NCBI RefSeq assembly: GCF_033547095.1
Contig: NZ_CP137852.1
Location: forward strand, 1,853,501-1,917,500
DNA: 64,000 nucleotides
Origin: Sediminicoccus rosea
GTDB taxonomy: Bacteria; Pseudomonadota; Alphaproteobacteria; Acetobacterales; Acetobacteraceae
Reading direction: 5' to 3'
Shown: positions 37,538-45,848 of the stretch, piece after piece
Layout of the letters: each line of letters starts with the position of its first letter
How positions within the stretch are numbered: position 1 is the first letter of the stretch
The notes under the pieces: model-generated
Told to the model about the DNA's origin: nothing
Seen by the model: the letters and a program-made list of their open reading frames with translations, nothing else
The model's database searches: none
Program-made: the position numbers and the translations under genes

Positions 37538-39060
37538 GCGGCGCCTGATCGCAGCAGGGCGCGGGCCTGCCAAGGCCGGCGCAGCAGGGGCTTGAGGGCG
37601 GCGCGCTCCTCGCCGGTCAACACGCGCAGCATGGCGGCCACGACCAGCGCGAAGCCGGGGAGCGCCAGCGCCGCCGCCCAGCGCCAATCGGGCGCGAGCA
37701 CCATCGCGGCCAGCGCCAGCGCGGAGAGGCCGAGCGGCCAGGCGAATTGCCGCGCGCTGGCGCCGGCGGCCGGATAGAGCCGCCCGGCCAGCCAGAACTT
37801 GCCCGCGCAGTCGGCCGCGGCACGGATCGCCCAGGCCAACGCCGCGCCCTCGATGCCCCAGAGCCAGAGGAAGAGCGCCGAGAGCGGCAGGAACGTCACC
37901 ACCTGGAGGAAGATGAACTTCGCCGTCGCATCCGGACGGCCGATCGCGTCCAGCAGCGCATTGGGCGCATAGGCGAGGCAGGAGAAGAAGATGCCGGCCG
38001 AGAGGATGCGCAGCACCAGGCCGCCGCCGGCCGCGAAATCGCGCCCGAGCCAGAGCGCCAGCACCCAGTCGCCGATCCCGGCCAGGACGAGGCAGGGCGG
38101 CAGCGTCATCAGCAGCATGAGCAGCGCGCCGCGCCGCAAGAGCCCCGCCGTCACCTCCGGCAGCAGCCGGAAGGCGGAGGCCATGGCCGGCAGCAGCGCC
38201 TGCGCGATGGCGACGGGCAGGATCCACATGCGCAGCACGAGGTCGAGCGGCGTCGCGTAATAGGCGACGGCGGCGAGCGTCAGCATCGCGCCGATCAGGA
38301 AGCGGTCGGCGTAGAGCAGCGCCTGGTTCAACACCGAGGCCACGGTCATCCAGCCGCCGATCCGCAGCAGCGGCAGCACCATCATCGGGCTGCCGACGGA
38401 AAGGCGGGGCAGCACGGGGCGGGCCAGCCAGAGATAGGAGAGGGTATTGGCCAGGCGGCAGGCCACCAGCACGAGCATCACGCCGACCAGGCTCTGCCAG
38501 AAGACCAGCAGGATCACCGGGCCCACGTAATACATGACGGCCACGGGGATGGTGGCGAGGTTGGCGGCGGCGAATTTCTGGTGCGCCGCCAGCACGCCCC
38601 AAAGCGCCGCGTTCAGCACGATGAGCGGCGCCGCGCAGGCCAGGATGCGGAAGGCGATGAGCGCCTCCTCCTGCAATTCCGGCGGCACGTTCAGCGCGCT
38701 CTGCATCAGCCAGGGCAGCAGGGCCCAGAGGGTGGCCGCGCCGAGCGCCGCGAAGCCGCCCAGCGCCAGCATGGCGGTGCCGACCAGCTTGCCCGCCTCA
38801 TGATCCTCGCCGCCATCCGTCATCCGTTCGGAGAGGCCGCGGGTGAGGGCGGGGCCGATGCCGAGGTCGAAGATGCCGAAGACGCCGACCAGCGCGAGGG
38901 CGAGGGTGAAGAGGCCCCAGCGTTCCAGCCCCATCTGGCTGACCAGCAGCGGCGTGAGGGCCAGGGCAAGAAGGAGGGGCAGGCCGCGCCCGAGCGCGTT
39001 CCAGACCATGCCGGAGACCAGGCGCCCGGTCCCGGCCCGCGCGGCGGCGGTGTCGCTCAT
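37534..39060 (-). CDS. Wzx-type oligosaccharide flippase
   Basis: 508 residues with 12-14 hydrophobic segments and the Polysacc_synt/MATE-like pattern (FGIFDLGIGPALTRGLSE near 60-78, then repeated helix pairs). Flips undecaprenyl-linked repeat units across the inner membrane. First gene of the overlapped run flippase-GT4-GT4-GT2-GT2-GNAT. No Wzy polymerase or Wzz length regulator is evident nearby. Confidence 0.87.
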   Translation of the reverse strand: MSDTAAARAGTGRLVSGMVWNALGRGLPLLLALALTPLLVSQMGLERWGLFTLALALVGVFGIFDLGIGPALTRGLSERMTDGGEDHEAGKLVGTAMLALGGFAALGAATLWALLPWLMQSALNVPPELQEEALIAFRILACAAPLIVLNAALWGVLAAHQKFAAANLATIPVAVMYYVGPVILLVFWQSLVGVMLVLVACRLANTLSYLWLARPVLPRLSVGSPMMVLPLLRIGGWMTVASVLNQALLYADRFLIGAMLTLAAVAYYATPLDLVLRMWILPVAIAQALLPAMASAFRLLPEVTAGLLRRGALLMLLMTLPPCLVLAGIGDWVLALWLGRDFAAGGGLVLRILSAGIFFSCLAYAPNALLDAIGRPDATAKFIFLQVVTFLPLSALFLWLWGIEGAALAWAIRAAADCAGKFWLAGRLYPAAGASARQFAWPLGLSALALAAMVLAPDWRWAAALALPGFALVVAAMLRVLTGEERAALKPLLRRPWQARALLRSGAA

Positions 39061-39069
39061 GGGAGGTGT

Positions 39070-39092
39070 CTTCGGGCCTGCACGGCCCGAAG
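39070..39092 (-). terminator. Hairpin between the sugar transferase and flippase genes
   Basis: CTTCGGGCC, five-base loop, GGCCCGAAG: perfect 9-base stem in the 38-base gap. No T-run; may attenuate or process the mRNA between the initiating transferase and the rest of the operon. Confidence 0.45.
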
Positions 39093-39098
39093 CCTAGC

Positions 39099-39827
39099 TC
39101 AGTGGGCGCCGCGGCGCGACAGCACCGCGACCGGCGTGCGCAGGAGGATGCGGATGTCCTGCCAGACCGAGAGGCGCGCCACATAGGCCATGTCGAGCGC
39201 CACGCGCTGGGCGTAGCTGGTGTCCGAGCGGCCCGAGACCTGCCAGAGGCCGGTGATGCCGGGGCGCACGCTCATGTAGTGCAGCGCGGCCGCGCCGTAG
39301 TAGCGGTCCAGCTCGGCCTGGATGACCGGGCGGGGGCCGACCAGGCTCATCTCGCCGCGCAGCACGTTGATGAGCTGCGGCAGCTCGTCCAGCGAGGTGG
39401 CGCGCAGGAAGCGGCCGATCTTCGTCACGCGCGGGTCGTTCTTCAGCTTGCGGGTTGCGTCCCATTCGGCGCGGGCGGCGGGGTCGCTCGCCAGCAGCGC
39501 CTCGAGGCGGGCCTGGCTGTCGATCACCATGGAGCGGAACTTCAGGCAGCCGAAGCTCTCGCCGTCACGCCCCACGCGGCGATGCGCGAAGAGGGCGGGA
39601 CCGCCATCGGCGCGCACGATCAGCGCGAGGATGAGGAAGACGGGCGAGAGGACCAGCAGCATCAGTCCGGCGCCCACCATGTCCATGGCGCGCTTCAGCG
39701 CGGGCTGGAAGGCAGGCAGGCGGGCCGGCACCAGCACGGATTCGGGGGCGGCGTAGCCACCACCGATCCGGCTTTCGCGGATCGCGGTCTCACGTTGCAG
39801 GGACGTAAAAGCGTCCAGGCCCGGCAT
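39099..39827 (-). CDS. Initiating sugar transferase (undecaprenyl-phosphate glycosylphosphotransferase, ExoY/WcaJ-like)
   Basis: 242 residues. One membrane helix (~37-60, MDMVGAGLMLLVLSPVFLIL), then the bacterial sugar-transferase core: KFRSM, DELPQLINVLRGEMSLVGPRPV (quoted parts DELPQLINVL and MSLVGPRPV) and PGITGLWQVSGRS. Transfers a sugar-1-phosphate to undecaprenyl phosphate, the first step of repeat-unit assembly. ATG 39825-39827 has GAGG five bases upstream; a GTG 15 bases earlier is possible. Confidence 0.9.
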   Translation of the reverse strand: MPGLDAFTSLQRETAIRESRIGGGYAAPESVLVPARLPAFQPALKRAMDMVGAGLMLLVLSPVFLILALIVRADGGPALFAHRRVGRDGESFGCLKFRSMVIDSQARLEALLASDPAARAEWDATRKLKNDPRVTKIGRFLRATSLDELPQLINVLRGEMSLVGPRPVIQAELDRYYGAAALHYMSVRPGITGLWQVSGRSDTSYAQRVALDMAYVARLSVWQDIRILLRTPVAVLSRRGAH

Positions 39828-40045
39828 CTTTGCCTCATTCACGGTCCATCCGGCGTGTCCGGCAGAACCGATCTGATCGTGGCGGGGAGGCGGGTCATCC
39901 GCTCCTGGCCACGATGCGGTTATGTCCCTGATCCCGGGCGGCAATTGGACCCGGTTGGGGCAAGAATGTGGCAGCGCAACAATCGCCGGCCTTGCGGCCC
40001 CGGGCCTGGGATGGCAGGGCAGGAGGGCTGCCCAGGAGCGCGCCC

Positions 40046-41569
40046 GTGTCCCGTCTCGCCTATCCCGCTTCAGCCTTGCTGGGAGCCTTGCTCGCCATGC
40101 AATTGTTCGGGCTGGATTTCATCTGGCCGCGCGCGGGGCTGGATTGGCGGCCGGTCGGTGATGCGGCGCAGCATGCCATCGCCCAGCGGCACTTCCTGGC
40201 CGATGCCTGGCGCTGGCCGCTGCTGGATGTGGGCACGCTCCAGGGGGTGAACCTGGCCTTCCTGGACGGAATTCCGGCGCTGGCCCTGCCGCTGAAGCTG
40301 GTGGCGCCGCTGCTGCCGGAGGGCTTCCACGGAATCGGCCTGTTCTACGCCCTGGCCTGGGTGCTGCAGCCGGTCGCTGCCGTCTTCGCGCTGCGGGGTG
40401 CCGGCGTCCGCGGGCTGCTGCCGGGAATCGCCGTCGCCGTGATGGCGAGCGCCATGCCGGCCTTCATCATGCGCTATGGCCATGCGGCGCTGTGCGGGCA
40501 TTTCGTGATCCTGGTCGCACTCGGCCTCTATTTCCGTGCGGTGTCCGATGCGCGCTGGTGGCGGGTGGCGGTGCCCTTCCAGGCGTTGGCGCTGCTCATC
40601 CACCCCTATCTCGCGCTCATGTCGCTGGCGCTGCTGGCCGCCGTGCCGCTCTCGCTCGCGCTGCGCGGCCAGGGCTTCGTGAAGGCCGGGGTCGGGGTCG
40701 TGGCCTCGGCGGGCGCCATGTTCGGCACCATGGCGCTGCTCGGCTATTTCGGCGCGGCGGGCGATGGCGGCTACGGCCAATATGCGCTGAACCTGCTCTC
40801 GCCGCTCTGGCCGTTCCGCTCGGCGACGCTCGGCTGGCTCGTGGCGCGCGAGGTGGACGCGACCGGCCATGGCGGGTGGGAGGGCTACAACTGGCTCGGC
40901 CTCGGCCTCTGGGCCGCGCTGGTGTCGGGCGTCCTCATCGGGCGGGAGCGGATCGCGCCGGGCTTGCGCGCGCATCTGGGCCTGGTGCTGGCGCTGCTGG
41001 GGCTGACCGCCATCGCCGTCTCCTTCCGCGTGGGCCTGGGCGGCGTGGTGGTGCTGGACCTTGGCCCCGCGCCGGGGTTTCTTGAGCAGTTCCGCGCCTC
41101 GGGCCGCTTCTTCTGGCCGGTCGGCTATGCGCTGATGATCGGCGCGGCCGTGCTGCTGCAACAGCGCCCGGTCATCTTCGCGGCCTGCGCGCTGGTCCAG
41201 TTCGTGGACGCTGCGCCGATGCGGGCGGCCCTCTCCACCTGGGCGCATGAGCGCACCGCCTGGAGCATCGAGGCCGATGCCCTGCGCCCGATTCTGCGTG
41301 ACGCCGGCCAGCTCACCCTGATCCCCTCCTGGCCCTGCATCCCCCCGGAGGATGCGGCGGCGCGCATCCTCTCGCTGGAAGTCCTGCTGCTGGCGAGCGA
41401 GACGCCGCGGCCGGTCAACACCATGTATGCCGCCCGCTGGCGCACCCCGCCGCGCTGCACCGATGCCGAGACCCTGGCCCGCCCGCTCACCCCGGGCGAG
41501 GTGCGGATCGGTCCCGGCCTCGGGGGGTCAGGCTGCGTCGCGCTGGGTGGCCTGGGCGTGTGCCGATGA
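40046..41569 (+). CDS. DUF6311-like polytopic membrane protein
   Basis: 507 residues from GTG 40046 with AGGAG eight bases upstream; a GTG at 39968 is less supported. About 11 helices; WRPVGDAAQHAIAQRHFLADAW with a D-rich first loop and HGGWEGYNWLGLG resemble membrane glycan-modifying proteins (GT-C-like). Its 3' end overlaps the converging glycosyltransferase gene by 42 bases. The 218-base space before it, shared with the divergent sugar-transferase gene, holds no clear promoter. Confidence 0.72.
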   Translation: MSRLAYPASALLGALLAMQLFGLDFIWPRAGLDWRPVGDAAQHAIAQRHFLADAWRWPLLDVGTLQGVNLAFLDGIPALALPLKLVAPLLPEGFHGIGLFYALAWVLQPVAAVFALRGAGVRGLLPGIAVAVMASAMPAFIMRYGHAALCGHFVILVALGLYFRAVSDARWWRVAVPFQALALLIHPYLALMSLALLAAVPLSLALRGQGFVKAGVGVVASAGAMFGTMALLGYFGAAGDGGYGQYALNLLSPLWPFRSATLGWLVAREVDATGHGGWEGYNWLGLGLWAALVSGVLIGRERIAPGLRAHLGLVLALLGLTAIAVSFRVGLGGVVVLDLGPAPGFLEQFRASGRFFWPVGYALMIGAAVLLQQRPVIFAACALVQFVDAAPMRAALSTWAHERTAWSIEADALRPILRDAGQLTLIPSWPCIPPEDAAARILSLEVLLLASETPRPVNTMYAARWRTPPRCTDAETLARPLTPGEVRIGPGLGGSGCVALGGLGVCR

Positions 41570-42529
41570 GGGGATGTGCCGCTCCACGATGTAGAGCGGC
41601 CGGCCCTTGGTCTCGTTGAAGATCCGGCCGAGATACTCGCCGATGATGCCGAGCGTCATGAGCTGCACCCCGCCCAGGAAGAGCACGACGGCCATCAGGC
41701 TCGGATAGCCCGGCGTCGGGTTGCCGAAGAAGACGGTGCGGACCACGAGCTGCAGGATGTAGATGCCGGCGAAGAAGGCGGTGGCCAGGCCCAGATAGCT
41801 CGCGATCTTGAGCGGCCCCACGGTGAAGCTGGTGATGCCCTCGAGGCTGAGGTTCCACAGCTTCCAATAGTTCCACTTGGTCTCGCCGGCGGCGCGCGGC
41901 GCGCGCTCATAGGGCACGGCGATGGCCGGGAACCCCACCCAGGCGAAGAGGCCCTTCATGAAGCGGTGCTGCTCGCGCAGCTGCAACAGGGCATCGAGCG
42001 AGCGGCGGGACATGTAGCGGAAATCGCCCGTGTCGGGCGGCAGCTGCACCTTGCCGCCCAGGCGCTGCATCACCCGGTAGAAGGCGGAAGCGGTCATGCG
42101 CTTCACGAAGCCTTCGCCATGGCGGACGCTGCGCTGGGCATAGGCGATGTCATAGCCCTGGCGGGCGGCGGCCAGGAGGTCCGGGATCACCTCCGGCGGG
42201 TCCTGCAGATCGGCGTCGATCACCACCACGCCCTCATGCCCCCGCGCATGGTCGAGGCCGGCGGTGAGCGCGATCTCCTTGCCGAAATTGCGCGAGAGAT
42301 TGACCAGCGCGACGCGGGGATCGGCGGTGGCCAGGCTGGTCATCACGGTCAGCGTGGCATCGCGCGAGCCGTCATTCACATAGACGACCTCCCACTCCAG
42401 GCCGAGGCCTTCGAGGGCGGCGGCGAGGCGGTGGTGGAATTCGGGCAGCACCTCCTGCTCATTGTAGCAGGGGACGACGACGGAGAGGGCGGGCGAGGGG
42501 ACCATGCCGCCTTCTACCCCAGGGATCAT
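41528..42529 (-). CDS. GtrB/DPM1-like polyprenyl-phosphate glycosyltransferase
   Basis: 333 residues. GT2 domain with VNDGSRDAT, VIDADLQDPPEVIP and a C-terminal pair of helices (~240-262 and ~275-300), the layout of bactoprenol glucosyltransferases (GtrB, YfdH). Makes a polyprenyl-phosphate-linked sugar that a GT-C transferase then uses; the GT39-like and DUF6311-like genes are candidate users. ATG 42527-42529 overlaps the deacetylase stop by 4 bases. Confidence 0.88.
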   Translation of the reverse strand: MIPGVEGGMVPSPALSVVVPCYNEQEVLPEFHHRLAAALEGLGLEWEVVYVNDGSRDATLTVMTSLATADPRVALVNLSRNFGKEIALTAGLDHARGHEGVVVIDADLQDPPEVIPDLLAAARQGYDIAYAQRSVRHGEGFVKRMTASAFYRVMQRLGGKVQLPPDTGDFRYMSRRSLDALLQLREQHRFMKGLFAWVGFPAIAVPYERAPRAAGETKWNYWKLWNLSLEGITSFTVGPLKIASYLGLATAFFAGIYILQLVVRTVFFGNPTPGYPSLMAVVLFLGGVQLMTLGIIGEYLGRIFNETKGRPLYIVERHIPSSAHAQATQRDAA

Positions 42530-43431
42530 GGCGTTTCCTGGGCGCGTTTCAGCCAATGCGCCGCAATCTCCCGCCGGGGCGCCACCCAGATGCCGGGCCT
42601 CTTCGCCACATGCGCCAGGATATCCGCCAGCGCCCGCATCCGCCCCGGCCGGCCGATGATGCGAAGGTGCAGCCCGATGGAGAGCATCTTCGCGCCGGGC
42701 TCCTCCATCAGCCAGTTGATGGCGCCGATGGCATAGCGGGAGAAATCCTCGGCCTGGACGAAGCCGCCGCCCGGCGAGAAGCGCATGTCGTTCACGTCGA
42801 AGCCATAGGGCAGGATGACGTGATTGGCGGTGTGAAACCGCGGCAGGTCGTCGTCATAGACGTCGCTGTCGTAGAGGAAGCCGCCCTCCTCCAGCAGCAG
42901 GCGCCGCGTGTTCATCGAGGATGCGGAGCGCGTGTGCCAGCCCACCGGCCGCTCGCCCGTCGCATCCCGGATGGCGGCGACGGTGGCCGCGATCACCGCG
43001 CGCTCGGTGTCCTCGGGCATGTTGGCGTGGCTCTCCCAGCGCCAGCCATGGGCGCTGATCTCGTGCCCCGCCTCGTGCGGCGCCCGTGCCAGATGCGGCG
43101 AGTGCGCCACCGCCCGCCCGCAGGAGGAGAAGGTGGCGCGCATCCCGTGCTTTTCGAAGGCGTCGAGGATCCGCCAGATGCCGACGCGCGCGCCATAGGC
43201 GTAATGCGTCTCCATGCAGGGGTCGGGCTGGCCCGTCACCTCCTCGCGGATTTCGTGCACGCTCTCATTGCGCGCATCGCCGCTGGCGAGCGACAGTTCC
43301 GCCCCTTCCTCCACATTCACCACGAAGGAGAGGGCAAGCTTCGCACCGCCCGGCCAGCGCGGGTCGGGCGGGTTGCGGCCATAGCCGACAAGGTCGCGGT
43401 TTGTCGGCGGCATTCCCCCGGGAAGAGCCAT
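42526..43431 (-). CDS. Polysaccharide deacetylase-fold protein, PuuE-like allantoinase
   Basis: 301 residues, NodB fold. LSFVVNVEEGAELSLASGD near the N-terminus, YGARVGIWRILDAFEKHG, HEISAHGWRWESH (metal His), and the YDSDVYDDDLP region match PuuE (cofactor-independent allantoinase) and related xenobiotic amidohydrolases more than peptidoglycan deacetylases. No signal peptide. Coupled to the GtrB-like gene, so a role in glycan modification is not excluded. Confidence 0.78.
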   Translation of the reverse strand: MALPGGMPPTNRDLVGYGRNPPDPRWPGGAKLALSFVVNVEEGAELSLASGDARNESVHEIREEVTGQPDPCMETHYAYGARVGIWRILDAFEKHGMRATFSSCGRAVAHSPHLARAPHEAGHEISAHGWRWESHANMPEDTERAVIAATVAAIRDATGERPVGWHTRSASSMNTRRLLLEEGGFLYDSDVYDDDLPRFHTANHVILPYGFDVNDMRFSPGGGFVQAEDFSRYAIGAINWLMEEPGAKMLSIGLHLRIIGRPGRMRALADILAHVAKRPGIWVAPRREIAAHWLKRAQETP

Positions 43432-43496
43432 GGTCCATCCTTCGCAGCTTGACGGAACGGGTTTAGTTTCGTGCCGAACCCAGGAGAAGTCCCCTC

Positions 43497-44429
43497 ATGC
43501 TCACGGCCGAAGCCACCGGTGTCTGCGTCATTTGCCCCACCCCCTTCACGCCCGATGGCGCGCTGGACGAGCGCAGCGCCGCGACGATGACGGAGGCCTA
43601 TGTGGCCGCCGGCGCCAGCGCGCTCACCATCCTCGGCATAATGGGCGAGGCGCCGAAGCTGGATGCCGAGGAGGCCATGCGCCTCGTCCGCATCGTGTTG
43701 AAGCATGCGGGCGGCCTGCCGGTGATCGTGGGTGTCTCGGCCCCCGGCTATGCGCCGATGAAGGCCCTGGCCCAACGCGCCATGGAGGCGGGCGCGGCCG
43801 GCGTGATGATCGCGCCGCCCACCGGGCTGCGCGGCGATGACGCGACGCTCTCCTGGCTGCAGGGTGCCGCCGCGGCCGTGGCACCCGCCCCCTGGGTGCT
43901 GCAGGATTTCCCGCAGGCCAATGGCGTGCATCTCTCGCCCCGCGTGATCGCGGCGCTGGCCGCAGATCCGCGCTGCGTGATGCTCAAGGCCGAGGATTGG
44001 CCGGGCCTCGACAAGATCACCACCCTCAAGGCGATGATGGCCAAGGGCGAGATGCGCCGCATCGCGATGTTCGGCGGCAATGGCGGGCTCTTCCTGCCCG
44101 AGGAGATCGCCCGCGGCAATGACGGCGTGATGACCGGCTACGCCTTCCCGGAACTTCTCGTCCGCGTGGTCGGTCTGGTGAAGGCCGGCCAGATGGACGC
44201 GGCGATGGACGCCTTCGAGCCGCATCTGCCGCTGATCCGCACCGAGCACCAGCCGGGCCTGGGCCTCGCCGTGCGGAAATACGTGCTGACGCGCCGTGGC
44301 ATCATCGCCCACCCCACCATCCGCGCGCCGGGGCCGAAGCTCAGCGATGCGACGCGGGCGGAGGTGGATGCGATGCTGGCGCGGCTGGCGCGGCGGGATC
44401 CGGTCGCGATGAAGATGGCGGCGGAGTGA
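43497..44429 (+). CDS. DapA/NanA-superfamily lyase (not canonical DapA)
   Basis: 310 residues, TIM-barrel. Schiff-base lysine K164 in VMLKAEDWPG. The usual GTTGE is replaced by GIMGEA (47-52) and the catalytic-tyrosine motif YNxP is replaced by LQDFPQ (135-140), so lysine-biosynthesis activity is unlikely; sugar-acid or hydroxy-acid aldolase/dehydratase activity is more plausible. AGGAGA lies about 8 bases before ATG 43497. Confidence 0.82.
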   Translation: MLTAEATGVCVICPTPFTPDGALDERSAATMTEAYVAAGASALTILGIMGEAPKLDAEEAMRLVRIVLKHAGGLPVIVGVSAPGYAPMKALAQRAMEAGAAGVMIAPPTGLRGDDATLSWLQGAAAAVAPAPWVLQDFPQANGVHLSPRVIAALAADPRCVMLKAEDWPGLDKITTLKAMMAKGEMRRIAMFGGNGGLFLPEEIARGNDGVMTGYAFPELLVRVVGLVKAGQMDAAMDAFEPHLPLIRTEHQPGLGLAVRKYVLTRRGIIAHPTIRAPGPKLSDATRAEVDAMLARLARRDPVAMKMAAE

Positions 44430-44433
44430 TGCC

Positions 44434-44461
44434 GCTCTGCCTTCGAGAGGGCTCTGCCTTC
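44434..44461. repeat. Short direct repeat after the DapA-like gene
   Basis: GCTCTGCCTTC occurs at 44434-44444 and again at 44451-44461, directly after the stop at 44429. Confidence 0.6.
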
Positions 44462-44474
44462 TTGAGCTCTCCCG

Positions 44475-44494
44475 GCAGGAAACCGGTTTCCTGC
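44475..44494. promoter_or_regulatory. Perfect 20-base LacI-type palindrome
   Basis: GCAGGAAACCGGTTTCCTGC, a perfect palindrome with a central CCGG, the form bound by LacI/GntR-like repressors (AAACCGGTTT core). It lies 84 bases before the SDR start and 21 bases from an imperfect second copy. No LacI-type regulator gene is in the window. Confidence 0.55.
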
Positions 44495-44514
44495 ACCTTC
44501 ATTTTGCCGGAGAT

Positions 44515-44535
44515 GCAGGAAACTGAGGTTCCTGC
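44515..44535. promoter_or_regulatory. Second, imperfect copy of the palindrome
   Basis: GCAGGAAAC, TGA, GGTTCCTGC with one mismatch in the arms, 40 bases from the first copy (about four helical turns), which suits cooperative binding or looping. A hairpin GGGGC-GAT-GCCCC at 44548-44560 follows just before the ribosome site AAGGAG at 44564-44569. Confidence 0.5.
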
Positions 44536-44577
44536 TGGGGTGCTCGGGGGGCGATGCCCCTCGAAGGAGTGTTTCCC

Positions 44578-45312
44578 ATGCGCCTGAAGAACCGCATCGC
44601 CCTCGTTACCGGGGCGCAGCAGGGCATCGGCGCCGCCATCTGCGAGGCCTTCGGCCGCGAGGGCGCCCGCGTCGCCGTGAACTGGCTGGATGACGCCGAG
44701 GCCGGCGCGCGCGTCGCCGCCGCCTGCGGGGGTGTCGCCATCCAGGCCGATATCGCGACCAGCGCCGGCCGCGCCCATCTCCAGGCCGAGACGGAACGCC
44801 TGCTCGGCCTGCCCGACATCCTGGTCTGTAATGCCGGCATCTTCCCCCGCGCCGATTTCCTGGAGCTCACGGAGGAGACCTGGGATGCGGTGCAGGATGT
44901 GAACATCAAGGCGACCGCCTTCCAGACGCAGCTTTTCGCGCGCGCCTTGGTGGCCGCCGGCAAGCCTGGCGTGGCCATCACCATGTCCTCCTCCGCCGTG
45001 CGGGGCGACCCGCGCGGCGCGCATTATTCGGCCAGCAAGGCCGGGCTGCTCGGCCTGACGCGCGCCATGGCGCTGGCATTGGCCCCGCATGGCATCCGCG
45101 TGAACGCCATCGCCCCCGGCCTGACGGATACGGCCCAACCGCGCTACGGCAACACCGAGGCCGAGATCGCCGAGCGGGTGAAGACCATCCCCATCGCGCG
45201 CCTCGGCCAGCCGTCGGACATCGCGGAACTGGCCTGTTTCCTGGCCTCCGATCAGTCGAGCTGGATCACCGGCCAGGTGCACCACATCAATGGCGGGCTG
45301 TGGATGCCGTGA
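44578..45312 (+). CDS. Short-chain dehydrogenase/reductase
   Basis: 244 residues, classical SDR. Cofactor motif TGAQQGIG at 11-18, NAG at 85-87, catalytic S near 138, Y150 and K154 (YSASK). VNAIAPGLTDTAQ and a C-terminal NGGLWMP are typical. Oxidises or reduces a hydroxy compound; substrate unknown but the neighbours (DapA-like lyase, 3-hydroxyacyl-CoA-type dehydrogenase, MFS) suggest degradation of a small organic acid or sugar derivative. AAGGAG eight bases before ATG 44578. Confidence 0.9.
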   Translation: MRLKNRIALVTGAQQGIGAAICEAFGREGARVAVNWLDDAEAGARVAAACGGVAIQADIATSAGRAHLQAETERLLGLPDILVCNAGIFPRADFLELTEETWDAVQDVNIKATAFQTQLFARALVAAGKPGVAITMSSSAVRGDPRGAHYSASKAGLLGLTRAMALALAPHGIRVNAIAPGLTDTAQPRYGNTEAEIAERVKTIPIARLGQPSDIAELACFLASDQSSWITGQVHHINGGLWMP

Positions 45313-45848
45313 GCGCCACGGATGACGACGAGGAGGAGGACGGCCCGCCGGGCGTTCCCCCCGGCACGCCCTTCTACATGACGCCCGCCGGCCACGCGGC
45401 GTTGCAGGCCGAACTGCACGAGCTCTGGCATGTCGAGCGGCCGAAGGTGACGGAGATCGTCTCCTGGGCCGCCTCCCTCGGCGACCGCAGCGAGAATGCG
45501 GACTACCAATACGGCAAGCGCCGCCTGCGGCAGATCGACAGCCGCGTCCGCTTCCTCCGCCGCCGGCTGGACCGTGCGGAGGTGGTGGATGCGCGCGACC
45601 AGAAGCGCCGCGACCAGGTGTTTTTCGGCGCGACCGTGACCTATGCCCGCGAGGATGACAGCGAGACCACGGTCACCATCGTCGGCATGGAGGAGGCGGT
45701 GGCCGAGCAGGGCCGCATCTCCTGGGTTTCGCCCGTGGCGCGCGCGCTGTTGGGCAAGCGCGTGGGGGACCTCGTGAAGCTCCGCACGCCGGCCGGCGTG
45801 GAGGAGATCGAAGTGGTGAAGATTTTCTACCCGGAGCGTGAGGCATGA
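45309..45848 (+). CDS. greB: Transcript cleavage factor GreB
   Basis: 179 residues from GTG 45309 overlapping the SDR stop (GTGA). N-terminal coiled coil with LGDRSENADYQYGKRRLRQID, the Gre tip region (acidic E/D pair) with the longer GreB form, and a C-terminal FKBP-like domain ending VGDLVKL. Rescues backtracked RNA polymerase. It has an extra acidic N-terminal tail (DDDEEEDG). Its placement inside a catabolic operon is unusual. Confidence 0.92.
   Translation: MSATDDDEEEDGPPGVPPGTPFYMTPAGHAALQAELHELWHVERPKVTEIVSWAASLGDRSENADYQYGKRRLRQIDSRVRFLRRRLDRAEVVDARDQKRRDQVFFGATVTYAREDDSETTVTIVGMEEAVAEQGRISWVSPVARALLGKRVGDLVKLRTPAGVEEIEVVKIFYPEREA

Noticed and set aside
43449-43477. TTGACG promoter before the DapA-like gene
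   Set aside because: At the right spacing the -10 region reads TGCCGA, a very poor match.
43497-44429. dapA (lysine biosynthesis)
   Set aside because: Catalytic tyrosine and GTTGE motifs are replaced.
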